The notes under the pieces are model-generated. The model ran no database searches, was not told the origin of the DNA, and saw only the letters and a list, made by a program, of their open reading frames with translations. Positions 34,801 through 44,786 of a DNA stretch of 64,000 bases are shown in pieces (within the stretch, counting starts at the first letter, position 1; each line of letters starts with the position of its first letter). The position numbers and the translations under genes are program-made. The DNA comes from Platanthera guangdongensis. Lineage: Eukaryota > Streptophyta > Magnoliopsida > Asparagales > Orchidaceae. The stretch lies in NCBI GenBank assembly GCA_039583875.1, contig CM077158.1:237886453-237950452 (forward strand). Reading direction: 5' to 3'.

Positions 34801-35150
34801 GTGTCATGCGGTCCCAGTCCGTGGTCACCCGCCTCAGTTGGCGGAGCCACTGTACCCCAAGTACCATATCAGACCCTTTAATCGGAAGGAGGTAGACGTC
34901 GGTGCGGCACACATATCCTGTAAGATGTATCTCCACGCCCTTCAGTGCCCCTTCGCACCGCAGTTTGCTGTCATCCGCGACCATCACCTGGAACGCCGCG
35001 TTCCTGTCAACGGGGTGTCCTGTCTTCAGCGCCACCTCAGGGTTGATGAAATTGTGGGTGCTCCCACTATCAATGAGAATGGTGACCCTTTCCTTGCCAA
35101 TCCTTCCCTTGATCCGCATAGTGGTGGGTGCCACACATCCCTCCATGGCC
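31803..35150 (-). pseudogene. E1 pol (protease, RT, RNase H, integrase, chromodomain)
   Basis: Protease near 35080 (TILIDSGSTHNFI, catalytic DSG intact). RT in the frame 34608-33817 ([36 protein letters not shown] with the catalytic FFDD). RNase H in 34039-33452 (FVVETDASGVG, YEKEMLAIIHAVE). Integrase in 33088-32393 (CEICQRQK zinc finger, SMDFIDGLPKS, IISDRDPVF, HPQADGQTEVLNR: the D, D and E residues are present). Integrase C-terminus and chromodomain-like tail in 32556-31810 (RYYGPFRILRRVG, TFHVSVLKKK, LVKWQQLDAGHNSWVD). Frameshifts lie near 34560, 33950, 33450 and 32540. It is the best preserved gypsy pol in the window. Confidence 0.85.
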
Positions 35151-36702
35151 TGAATCGAAACGCCAAACTCAGCCAGATCCAACTCCTCCTCGGCCTCGAG
35201 GCTCGGGTAGTCCTCCTCGTCCTCCTCACGCAGCATGAAGACCTGCACCTTTTGGCATCGATGCCCCGGTGCGTATTTCTCGTCGCAGTTAAAACACAAT
35301 CCTTTCTCCTTCCTGGCCTGCAGTTCAGGCCAAGTAAGCCGCGTCACTGTCGGCCGGGCTGCCGGTGCCTGCTCCCTTCTGCCTGTTGCTGGGGCGGGCG
35401 GGACCCTTGGTGGGGCCCGATTTCTCTGACGGCTGAAGCGCTCCTCCTGTATGCGGGCCAGACTGATGGCATGGCTTAGACTGCGCGGCATATACGCATG
35501 GACCTCATCCCTCAAATGGTCCCGCAGACCGGATATGAAACAACTGAGGAGCGTCTTCTCCTCCCAATTAACCCGATTTGCTAGCTTCTCGAAGTCCGCT
35601 CGATATTCCATCACTGTGCCCTTCTGACGGAGTTTCTGTAGCGTGGCCTCCACATCCTCGTACTCCAACGGCCCAAAACGTGTCACGAACCCTTCCACAA
35701 AATTCGCCATGTTGCGTATCCGTAGGCCCGTATGAACCACTGAGCCCACTGATATGCGTCCTCTTCCAGATGGAAAGAAGCCAGCTGCACCCACTGATCA
35801 TTCGGTATCTCTTGATAAGTGAAAAATAACTCCGCCTTTTGCACTCATTCCAAGGCATCCCCGCCGCGGAACTTAGGAAATTCATGCGAGTTCTCTTCGG
35901 GGGCATGTAGGGCCGTTGTTGCATATCCCCATGTCTCCCGTTGAACTCCGGTCCGTGCTGTAGGCCGTTGTTGCATGGCCGCCGCCCCACCGCCGCCTTG
36001 AAATCCCTGTCGGCGTAGCTGCTCGGGCCATGTCTCGTCGTTCCCAAACCTCATCGCCCCCCCCCCCCACGTGCTGCGGCGTCGGTAGAAGGCCCGTTCT
36101 CCCTCCGAAATTGGCGTCAACAGCCCCTGGTGGTCTCAAGGGAGCTGTTGGGGCCTCCCGGGTCCTCCATAGGTCAGCCGCGGTCCCTTCCTGGGCGGCG
36201 GAAGGTCCGCCTGCCCCGCTCCCGGCCTGCACGCACGGATGCGGCGTTTGCTGGCCGGCCCAGGCCGCAGGTTGGCGGAAGGGGTAGGCGCCCCCTGGGC
36301 GGCCACCACCGGCCCCTTCGGTCGCTGTCGACCAGCCAGGGTGGCTGTGCGGCGCCCCGATCCAAGCGGGGGCCGATCCGGCGCCCGCTGGCTCCGTGCG
36401 GCCCGGATCGGTCCCGATTCCGCCGGGACCGAAATGTCCCGACCCGCCGATCCTCCGTTGACAGTCGGTGGAACATTTTGTGGCGCCTCGGTTTCAGAAT
36501 CGCTGCCTTGAACCGCCTTGCCCTTCAACGATTGCATCAACAGCGCCTTGATCTCCTCCATACGTCCATCCATGCGTTCCTCCATGTTTTTTGTGGACGT
36601 GTTCAAGCGGCCTTCCATGGCCGCCACCGAATCCGCCAACCCTACGTAGTTCTCCTCTAGGGTAGCCAATCGTGCGGTCTCCGCCTCCGAGCGTGTCACC
36701 AT
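35151..36702 (-). pseudogene. E1 gag
   Basis: ATG at 36702 (MVTRSEAETARL) is chosen because E2 starts the same way (MVTARMQEE). A coiled region (LEENYVGLADSVAAMEG) and a Pro/Arg/Gly-rich segment follow up to about 36136. The capsid (about 35890-35450: WVQLASF, VTRFGPLEYED, MEYRADFEKLANRV) is split by two frameshifts. The zinc knuckle CFNCDEKYAPGHRC lies near 35280. A C run at 36057-36068 on the plus strand interrupts the frame. Confidence 0.8.
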
Positions 36703-36717
36703 GGTCGCAGGAAGGAT

Positions 36718-36729
36718 GCTCTGATACCA
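36718..36729 (-). other. primer-binding site of E1
   Basis: TGGTATCAGAGC on the minus strand, two bases inside the 5' LTR (36732); complementary to initiator-Met tRNA. Confidence 0.9.
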
Positions 36730-36731
36730 AA

Positions 36732-37063
36732 TGATATGAACGTGCAAGAAAAGAGAGATAATAGAGAGACTAGAGAGGAAGGGGAGACTAGGGTTAGGGT
36801 AGAGGGAAAGAGAGAAAAGAAACCTGATATGTCTTCAATAATCCTCCCCAAAGCAGCCCTAGGCTATAAATACCCGGGGAAAGGAGGGGGCCGGCCCCCC
36901 CCCCCCAAGTGGGGCTGAACCGGAGTGTTTCAGCCCCCCCCCCCCCCCCCTTCTGGCTGATTTAATGAGTGGGAATGGTTCAGCCCCGTTGTCTTGCGCG
37001 CGCTCCTTGGTCCGCCGCGAGTATTTATGTCCCGAGAACCCAAGCGGGTGTGGGGGCATAACA
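36732..37063 (-). repeat. 5' LTR of E1
   Basis: Runs TGATATGAACGTGC to GGGGGCATAACA (332 bp). It is nearly identical to the 3' copy apart from C-run lengths and a short deletion that removes the left arm of the second hairpin. Confidence 0.9.
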
Positions 37064-37917
37064 ATAGGAAGCACGTGTAGCATATATCGAGTGAAAGAGT
37101 CGAGAAAAGTCGATTGATGTTCCTATCCATATCAAGGATTTCATTTGCAAGTAACTTTAACTAGACAAAGTACTATGTGAGTGCATGGTTACCCTGTCAT
37201 AATTCACTCAACTTAGGAAGCAGTTCATCCGAGCGAGTCAGACTCTTTGCTTGAGAGAACACCAAATGCAAAATGTTCAAGGCTTCTTTGTGATATTGCA
37301 ATTCTTCCACATTTATTGAACAGATGGCTCCATGGAGCTGGTGAGTAGAGCAAAGATCTGGCAGTCATCATTATACCAATCATCATACTCGTTATTGCCC
37401 AGTTTATGGACTAGAAGACAAGTGAGATGATGCATACGGCATATACCAACAAGAGACATGGTGACACCCTTCTTTCATAATTGGAAATTGGAAGGGGTTA
37501 AAATGGTCGTGGTTATCTTAGTATGACATAAATACATTGCCTAGTCGACGGTAGGTGAAGTGGGAGTAATGGAAAAGGGGCAGAGGGTTCTTCAGTCATG
37601 CTTCAAGATTCCTAAACAACGGGAAGCACCAGATGCATATCGAGTGGAGGAGTCGAGAAGAGTCGACTGATTAGGTAGCACAGAAGCAGCCGACGGAAGA
37701 GTCAATAGGATCAGGGCAGCATCAAGGAGCAGAGATCATGATAGTTGCAAGAAAGTAGTTCAGGGATCACGGCAGTAAGAAGAAACTAGGGTAGGGATCA
37801 CGACAACAAATGTCGAAATTGACAAAAATGAACGGAAGTCATCGAATAGAGCGAAAACAAATGGAAGCTTGCGTCGAGTAGAGCGGAAGAGAATGTCGAA
37901 ATTCGCGGAAGTTAACG
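37064..37917 (-). pseudogene. copia-F leader and second gag copy
   Basis: 37064-37118 continues the leader interrupted by E1 (GGAAGCACGTGTAGCATATATCGAG). At about 37119 a second copy of the gag 5' half begins (ATATCAAGGATTTCAT) and runs to about 37600, matching 30958-31440 with many point differences. Its own leader follows (GGGAAGCACCAGATGCATATCGAG). The two units are about 560-570 bp each and lie head-to-tail. E2 interrupts the second leader at 37917. Confidence 0.7.
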
Positions 37918-38233
37918 TGTTAAGAGAACGAGATAGGGAGAGAGAGATCTAGAGAGAAGAGAGAGAAACTACAGTTTAGAGGATGGAGGAGGAGAATACC
38001 TTGTACTTTCATGATAATCCATGGAGAACCTCCCCAGGGATATTTATACCCGGGGGCCAAGAGGGGGGTGCCCCCCCCCCCCACATATGGGGCTCAATCG
38101 GGTGGTTCAGCCCCAACCTGCCGGTATCAGAGAGGCTGAACTGGTTGGTTCAGCCCCGTTGTTACCTGTCTTCTCTTTCCGCATGAGCGCGTATTGATGC
38201 CCAATTAGTCGGGCTCCATCCGGGGGCGTAACA
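37918..38233 (-). repeat. 3' LTR of E2
   Basis: Runs TGTTAAGAGAACGAG to GGGGGCGTAACA. It carries two degenerate hairpins of the GGGGCTGAACC type around 38090-38160 and a poly-C run near 38071. Confidence 0.9.
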
Positions 38234-41200
38234 TTCTCTTCCCCATCAAGAACCAGTTTGTACCCAAGGTGGTAGTCCGGGTAGAGCTCCCTGAACTCCA
38301 TCAAATCCACCCACGTGTTGTCAGCAGCGGTGAGATGCTTCCATTTGACAAGTATCTCATGACGGTACTCTGTGCCACGGTGCTTCCACTTGATCATCAG
38401 GATCTCCTTGGGAAGCGGTCGTAGTTCGTCTGCTACTGTTGACTCGGGCAGGAAAGGACTAGCCTGCACTGTGTTGTCGATCTTTCGCTTCAATAAGGAT
38501 ACATGAAATGTCGGGTGAATCCGCGATCCCTCGGGCAACTCCAAGGTGTAAGCGTCAGGACCCACACAACGGAGGATACGGAAGGGACCATAATAACGAG
38601 GTGTCAACTTCTGGTTTGTTCGTCGGGCAACGGACATGCTTGTAGGAGCGGAGCATGAGAAAAACTTCATCGCCAACCACGAACTCCCAGTCCTTGCGAT
38701 GTTTGTCCGCTTGAGTCTTCATGCGGTCTTGTGCTGTCTGGAGATTCTCCCGCAAGGTGGTTAGGGTGTGGTCTCTATCACGAAGCGCCCGATCAACGGC
38801 CAGCAACGCGGTACTGCCCGGTTCAAAGCTGCTCAGTGGGGGCGGAGGGCGGCCGTACACGACCTTGAATGGGGTCAACTTGCTAGCTGAATGGTAAGAG
38901 GTGTTATAACAGTATTCGGCCCAATGCAACCAACATGTCCAAGTCCGAGGCTCATCCATCACAAAGCAACGAAGGTGTGTCTCGAGTCCCCGATTCAGAA
39001 CTTCTGTTTGGCCATCTGTTTGGGGGTGATGGGTTGTGCTTAAACGTAAGCAGGTCCCCTGTAAGTGAAAGAGCTCCCTCCAGAAATTCCCCACAAACGT
39101 CGGGTCTCGGTCGGAAATGATGGCACGCGGGATGACATGAAGGCAGACGATTTCTCGAGCGAAAAGATTTGGGCAGGTCGTCGATGAAATCCATGGACAC
39201 TGTGTCCCAAATGTGGTGCGGGATCTCCAATGGTGTAAGCAGGCCGGCTGGGGAAGTCATCTTATATTTTTGGCGCTGACATATCTCGCACTGTTGCACA
39301 AAATGTTGTACGTCGCATCGTAGCCCTTTCCAAAAAATGTTTGCTCGTGCCCTCTAGAGGGTGCGAAGTACGCCCGCGTGACCGTCGATTGAAGAAGAGT
39401 GGAACTCGTGCATCATAACCGTCTTCCAAGCGGACTCGGCGGGAATAACCACTCGGCCTTGATAGTACAGCTTATCATTCTGGAGGTGATAGTCGGTTGC
39501 AGTGTCATGTCCCTGTCTAAGGGCTTCCACAATAGTATGTAACTCTGAATCACGCATGAACTCCTCCTGTATGTCGTCGAGGGAGTCGAGCAGGGGGGCC
39601 GAAAATTGGGAGACGGTGCCCTCCGGTAAGCGAGACAAGGCGTCGGCAATCAGATTCTCTTTGTCCTGCCTGTAGAGGATCTCATAATGATAGCCCAATA
39701 ATTTCGTTACCCACTTCTGTTGGAGAGGAGAGGAGACTCGTTGTTCAAAAAGATGCTTCATGCTCTGATGGTCTGTATGGATCTTGAAATGTCTCCCTAA
39801 CAGGTATGGCCTCCACAGGGCCACCGCATGAATGATGGCCAACATTTCTTGTTCGTACGTGGAGAGTCCAAAAGTGCGGGGTGCCAACACCTTTCTGTAG
39901 AAAGCTAGTGGTCGACCCTCCTGCATTAATACAGCACCAATTCCCACGCCCGACGCATCGGTCTCAAGCACAAATTCCATGGTGAAATCCGGGAGAGCAA
40001 GAACCGATGTGGATGTCATGGCCCCCTTGAGGAACTGAAAAGCCGCCTCTGCCTCGTCCTGCCAAATGGAGTCCTTCTGTAACAACTGAGTGAGAGGTCT
40101 GGCGTTCTTGTCATAGTCCTTCATGAATCGCCTGTAGTAGCCAGTAAGACACAGGAACTCCCGCAGTGCTCGCACAGTCTGGGGTCGCAGCCACGATAGC
40201 ATGTTCTCGATTTTTTTGGGTCCGCCTTGACGCCATCCATCGAAACCAAATGACCCAAGTACTCTACCTCCTCCTGTCTGAAAGAACACTTGGACTGCTT
40301 GGCGTAAAATTGGTGTTGGCGAAGGATGGTGAAGACTAGCTCCACATGAGTTAGGTGCTCCTCCCAACTAGTACTATAGATGAGGATATCATCAAAGAAT
40401 ATCAGCACGGAATGGCGGAGAAGATGTCGAAATATCTCGTTCATGACTGCTTGGAATGTGCAGGGGCGTTGGTTATCCCAAAAGGCATCACGAGGAACTC
40501 ATAATGTCCATCATGTGTGCGAAATATTGTCTTGTGTATGTCTTCCTCATGCATGTGAATCTGGTGGTAATCCAACCTGAGGTCGAGTTTGGTAAAAAGA
40601 GAGGCGTCGTGCAGTTCATCCAACAGTTCTTTAATCAACGGTATGGGAAACTTGTCATTGATGGTCTAGTTGTTTAAGCCGTAGTAATCCAACTTGGACG
40701 GATGAGTCCAGCGGTGAGCATTTCCCGGACGCTGCGCTCAATCTCAGTCTTCTGGATGTATGGATATCGGTACGGTCGAATATTGGTGGGCTCTGCCCCG
40801 ATCTTGAGTTGGGTCTGATGATCTCGAAATCTCAGAGGTGGAAGGGTCTGAGGTGTCTGGAATATGTCAGCATACTGAGTCAGCAGCGTCCGCATCTGCT
40901 CGGGCACTACCGAGGACGCTCCGAAAGCCTTCGAATCTTCATAATCATTGTCATTGTACTGTCATGCTCCCCCAGTCGTTCCAGGCTGCGAGATGATATC
41001 TCCTTCAGCAGAGATGATTTGAGGCCGCCCAGAAAATACTGACGTCCTTGCTGGAGGAACTCCATCGTCATCTGGTCCCAGTCAAAGGTCACACTTCGCA
41101 GCTGCTACAGCCACTGTAGCCCAAGCACCATGTCTGACCCTCTGATGGGTAGGAGATAGACGTCTTCGCACTGAAGTTTGCTCCCATCGGCCACCATAAC

Positions 41201-41470
41201 ATGAAATGCAGCTACTTGATCGATCTCTTACCCCACCTTCTGTGTCACATACGGATGAATGAAGTTATGAGTACTCCCGTTATCCACCAGAATTGTCACC
41301 CTCTCCCGGCGGACTTTCCCTACCATCCTCATCGTGAGAGGGGAGTTGCATCCCTCCATCGCCTGTAAGGACACGCCGAACTCCGTCAAGTCCAAGTCTC
41401 TGTTTCACTCCGATTTGGGAGGGCACCCATTCCCTATATCCTCATAAAGCATAAAGACTTGTATATTCTG
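38234..41470 (-). pseudogene. E2 pol
   Basis: RT start in 40907-40700 (EIERSVREMLTAGLIRPS), then an out-of-frame deletion of about 65 bp that removes the VKKKDG block still present in E1. The frame resumes with [17 protein letters not shown] and, at 40444-40121, [10 protein letters not shown]. RNase H in 40367-39354 is long and well kept (FVLETDASGVG, YEQEMLAIIHAV, KIHTDHQSM: D, E and D present). Integrase: zinc finger CEICQRQK at about 39280, then about 100 bp missing between DFIDDLPKS and LFAREIV. The last catalytic block (HPQTDGQTEVLNRG) and C-terminus (FHVSLLKRK, LVKWKHLTAADNTWVD) follow to 38240. Confidence 0.85.
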
Positions 41471-42679
41471 GCATTTGTGTCCCGGAATGAACTTTTCGTC
41501 GCAGTTGAAGCATTAGCCCTTCTCCTTTCTGGCCTGTAGTTTGGCCCATGAGAGCCGTGTCACAGTCAATTTGCCACCCATCGAAGTTTCCCTTTTTACG
41601 CCTGTTGGAGCCGTTGCCGGTCTCCTGGAGGTGCGAGTATGTTGCTTGTTGAAGCGTTCTTCCTGAATGCTGGCTAAGGTGATGACATGATTTAGGTTGC
41701 GGGGCATGTGTGCTTGCACCTTATCGCAAAGGTGTTCCTTGAGTCCCGAGGCAAAACAGCTAACCAGCGTCCTTTCTTCACAATGCACCCTATTCGCCAA
41801 TTTTTTGAATTCTGTACGATACTCCATCATCGTCCCCTTCTGCTGCAACTTCTGAAGGAGAGCCTCGAAATCCTCGTACTCCAAGGGCCCGAACCGGGCA
41901 GTAAAGCACTCCACAAATTCTTCCCATGGTACATAGTCTTGGCCTCGCAAAAACCATTGTGTCCACTGAAAAGCATCGTCTTCCAGGCGGAACGATGCGA
42001 GCTGCACCCATTGCCCTTCCGGCACATCCCGATAACTGGAGAAAAGCTCTGCTTTCTGCACCCACTCCAATGCCCCCCCCCCCCCCCCCCCCCGGTTGAA
42101 TTTAGGAAAATTCATGTGAGTTAATTTCAGGGGATGTATGCCCGCAGAGCGGCCTGTCCGTGCCACCCCTGCTCATGCCCATAGCCTGCTGGTATCCTTT
42201 GCTCCCTAGGTTCGGGATAATCGCCCGGATACCCGTGTTGATGTATTCCCCCCAACGGAGGATGTTGGACGCCCCACGGAACATCGGCCCCGAAGCCTCC
42301 TTGCGGTCTGTAACCTCGGGGATGAGGGAGAAGCCCGTTCCCCCGGAGGAAACACGGTATGCCAGCCGCCAGTGCCACAGCCCTGCCCTACCGCGGTCGC
42401 TGCCTCCGCTCCCGTCGAGACAGACGGGTGAGATCCCGTTGTTTCCGGTCTGGAACGCGGTGATCCACCGGTCTCTTCTCCCGCCGTTGTTTTCCCCTTC
42501 AGATTTTGCGCTAGCAACGCCTTGATTTTATCCATCCGAGCGTCGAACCGTTCTTCCAATCGCTGCGTCGAAGCCCTCATGTTTTCCTCAATGGCGGTCA
42601 CCGAGTCTGTCAATCCAACGTAGTTTTCTTCTAGGATTTCCAATCGGTTGTTTTCCTCTTGCATGCGTGCGGTAACCAT
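41471..42679 (-). pseudogene. E2 gag
   Basis: ATG at 42679 (MVTARMQEENNRLEI). The coiled N-terminus and a Pro/Gly-rich linker are followed by the capsid frame 42166-41513 (MNFPKFNRGGGGGG, WVQLASFRLED, FTARFGPLEYED). The run of Gly comes from 21 consecutive C on the plus strand (42073-42093); E1 has only two Gly at this place. A stop immediately precedes the zinc knuckle CFNCDEKFIPGHKC near 41500. Confidence 0.8.
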
Positions 42680-42690
42680 GGCGGAGGAGC

Positions 42691-42705
42691 GATGCTTTGA
42701 TACCA
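42691..42705 (-). other. primer-binding site of E2
   Basis: The minus strand reads TGGTATCAAAGCATC, two bases inside the 5' LTR (42708). One change from the canonical initiator-Met site in the first 12 bases. Confidence 0.85.
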
Positions 42706-42707
42706 AA

Positions 42708-43065
42708 TGTTAAGAGAACCGAAGAGGGAGAGAGAGATCTAGAGAGAAGAGAGATAGAAACTAGGGTTTAGAGGATGGAGGAGGAGAATACCTTGTACTT
42801 TCATGATGATCCATGGAGAACCGCCCCGGGGATATTTATACCCGGGGCCAAGAGGGGGTTATACACCTGAGGCCAAGTGGGGGTCGTCGCCCCCCCCCCC
42901 CACACACACACATATGGGGTTGAACCGGGTGGTTCAGCCCCAACCCGCCGGTATCAGAGAGAGGGGGATGAACCGGTTGGTTCAGCCCCGTTGTCACATG
43001 TCTTCTCTTTCCGCCAGCGCGCGTATTGACGCCCAAATAGCCAGGCTCCATCCAAAGGCGTAACA
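42708..43065 (-). repeat. 5' LTR of E2
   Basis: Runs TGTTAAGAGAACCG to AAGGCGTAACA (358 bp). It has the same body as the 3' LTR but is about 42 bp longer, mainly from an insertion around 42856-42880 and a longer C and CA run near 42891-42911. Confidence 0.9.
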
Positions 43066-43450
43066 TAACGCATGAGCGCGAGATGTCGTCGAATCAATTT
43101 TGCAAAGGATGTTTGCGTCAAGTCAATTTCACGGAGAATGTTGAAGTCGTGAGTGAGAGATGTCAATGGATTTCGCAAAGGACAGCATGTAACCCTAATC
43201 TAGCTCTAATATTAGAGAAATTGAGATAAAAATGACACTCTCTTACCCCCTCAATGGGTAAGGAGGTATTTATATATACACATACACATACGTATAAATC
43301 AATAAATGTAGACAAACCATACCCCGCAAACAGTAACAATAAGTACAAAAATATAACTTCTTACAAAGAATATTCAACAGTAACATAAATATTTGAGGCT
43401 TCAAAAAAACTGCTTTTCAGCAAGACAAACGATGTACAAAAGCCAATACA
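43066..43450 (-). repeat. copia-F leader and probable 5' LTR
   Basis: 43071-43200 continues the copia-F leader after E2. TAATATTAGAGC on the minus strand (43201-43212) matches 9 of 12 bases of the initiator-Met primer site. A TATA box TATATATAAATA on the minus strand (rc of 43267-43278) fits an LTR promoter. The termini are not clear and the right limit is an estimate. Confidence 0.45.
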
Positions 43451-43892
43451 TGCACTACAAACAGTGTGTTACGCAAAGAAATCAGAACACTTTGGCTGGC
43501 GACATATGCTTAGTTTGGAAATTGGTTTTAAATGCTTTGCTCATGTAGTACTAGTTTAAATATGTGGAAAATGTGTCGAGGAAAAGTTTATAATGCACAT
43601 GCACTTCTATGTTTGTTTCATGATACGCCCTTGTACAACGAATTTTGCATCTATGTGAAATTAGAGAACTTCATCTTGGTTTTCTTTTTCACTTTTTTAG
43701 CAAGAGGATAGATGATATTTCTCACATCACAAACAGCATAGGAAGCAGTGCTATATGAAGCCTTAACCAAAAACCTAACATTAAAGCATGGAAAATACTT
43801 GAAATCATACAGAAAAAGATAGAATCATAAAGTAGACCCACAGGGCTGGCTAAGCATCTTACAGTTAACAAGAACAAAAAACAACACGATAC
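43451..43892 (-). other. AMY3 intron 4 (start)
   Basis: AT-rich sequence following the exon 4 donor (AAG then GTATCG on the minus strand). I looked for the next expected coding block, which in AMY3 proteins begins DEETGxW, and did not find it here. Confidence 0.5.
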
Positions 43893-44015
43893 CTTTAAAA
43901 CAAAATTTATTGCAGCAACTGTACTGCAACTATCAAATTCAATTTGAACTTCATGGAGAACCTGTCCTTCCATTGCTAATGAAGATCTCTTCATGGGTGT
44001 TTCTATTGCATATCC
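43893..44015 (-). CDS. AMY3: AMY3-like alpha-amylase, exon 4
   Basis: 41 codons, from the acceptor CTAACTCAG (44024-44016) to the donor GTATCG (43892-43887). It encodes GYAIETPMKRSS ... HEVQIEFD ... AAINFVLK. In plastid alpha-amylase AMY3 this is the second half of the first CBM45 starch-binding module (the known Arabidopsis pattern is DYAIETPL ... NFVLKDEETG). The protein hydrolyses alpha-1,4-glucan links in transitory starch in the chloroplast stroma. The frame is open and in phase with exon 3 across a 76-bp intron. The following exon is not found in the window. Confidence 0.85.
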
Positions 44016-44091
44016 CTGAGTTAGCCACAGAACAAGATTAGAAATAAAAAATGAAAGAGGATGGAAATATAAAAGGATGCATTGAGACTAC

Positions 44092-44146
44092 CTTGATCGG
44101 AATAGAACCTGGAGGTCTCATTTCAAGAGGAGGTTGATCCCAGTCA
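44092..44146 (-). CDS. AMY3: AMY3-like alpha-amylase, exon 3
   Basis: 55 bp. The acceptor is ATTCGCAG (44154-44147) and the donor AAG/GTAGTC (44092/44091). Its first base completes a Ser codon begun by AG at the end of exon 2, 17.3 kb upstream, giving the continuous GDLSSDWDQPP. The rest reads LEMRPPGSIPIK. Both match the CBM45 motif (S/D)xWDQPPxxMRPPGS of AMY3 proteins; the aromatic residue and the PP pairs are typical of the starch-binding site. The preserved phase over such a distance is strong evidence that exons 2 and 3 belong to one gene. Confidence 0.88.
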
Positions 44147-44598
44147 CTGCGAATATCCAAAGTATGCATATGAAAGCTGACCATAAGAATAAGAAGATTT
44201 GGCAAGTAGGTAATGTTTCTCACAATCACTCCGACAGGAAGAAAATTCTAAAAAAGTTTTATTCCAAAATACCTTATGTGAAGTCACAGGAGAGATAAGC
44301 GTCTCATGCTTCAAAAGTTTGGCAAACTTTTTGAGGTGTGGAAAATAATCCTCATGATATGATTAGATTTTTGTTTCTTTATTGGTTTTAAGACTGACCT
44401 TATCTCTCATAATTAAATTAAATTAATTAAATAAATCATTTTTATGAATTAATTAATTAGCCAAAATATGATCAAAGTTTGTCGCCAAATTTAGACACGA
44501 ACCTCTTAAATTGGTTAAACAATTAAATATTAATTTTACGGCTATTATAATATATAAATCAAGGCAAATTCTGGTGTAAAACTAAGTCTATGACAAAA
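44147..44598 (-). other. AMY3 intron 2, acceptor-side original sequence
   Basis: AT-rich, ordinary intron-like sequence between exon 3 and the copia insertion, including a run of AATTAATTAAAT around 44413-44460. No gene seen. Confidence 0.5.
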
Positions 44599-44603
44599 AT
44601 CCT

Positions 44604-44786
44604 TGTTGAAAGAACTCAAAAATTTGTATGTATTGTTTGTATGTCAAAATATAATGATAGAATACAAATATATAGAAGAGAGAAGATGAGAAGAAATCTT
44701 ATACAAGATGTGAGACTAAGAAGAGAAGAAGGAAATACAATAAAAATGGACCCAATGATGGGCTTTTTACATGGGCTTTTCTAACA
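44604..44786 (-). repeat. 3' LTR of copia-2
   Basis: Runs TGTTGAAAGAACTC to CTTTTCTAACA on the plus strand. On the minus strand it is preceded by GCGGGGGAG, the polypurine tract. ACAAATATATAG gives a TATA-like CTATATATTTG on the minus strand. Confidence 0.95.

Larger units (their letters stand above)
31461..37063 (-). mobile_element. E1, nearly complete chromovirus
   Basis: 5,603 bp with LTRs of 342 and 332 bp, a primer site, a polypurine tract and recognisable gag, protease, RT, RNase H, integrase and chromodomain-like tail. All main catalytic motifs are still readable, but about five frameshifts interrupt the polyprotein. It sits in the leader of copia-F and is flanked by a 10-bp direct repeat ATAGGAAGCA (31451-31460 and 37064-37073) instead of the usual 5 bp. 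Size and LTR length fit the smaller plant chromoviruses such as the Reina group; this is an inference. Confidence 0.9.
37918..43065 (-). mobile_element. E2, chromovirus with internal deletions
   Basis: 5,148 bp with a perfect 5-bp target duplication TAACG (37913-37917 and 43066-43070), LTRs of 316 and 358 bp, primer site and polypurine tract. It is a close relative of E1: same domain order, similar gag and pol, and the same hairpin-bearing LTR design, but different LTR start (TGTTAAGAG). RT and integrase each carry a small out-of-frame deletion, so it cannot be autonomous. Confidence 0.9.

Noticed and set aside
34763..35479. 238-codon plus-strand open frame
   Set aside because: Antisense shadow of the E1 gag/protease region, which has clear motifs on the minus strand.
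43722..43892. extension of AMY3 exon 4 to the left as a membrane protein frame
   Set aside because: The open frame past 43893 is hydrophobic intron translation; a donor site and family alignment end the exon at 43893.
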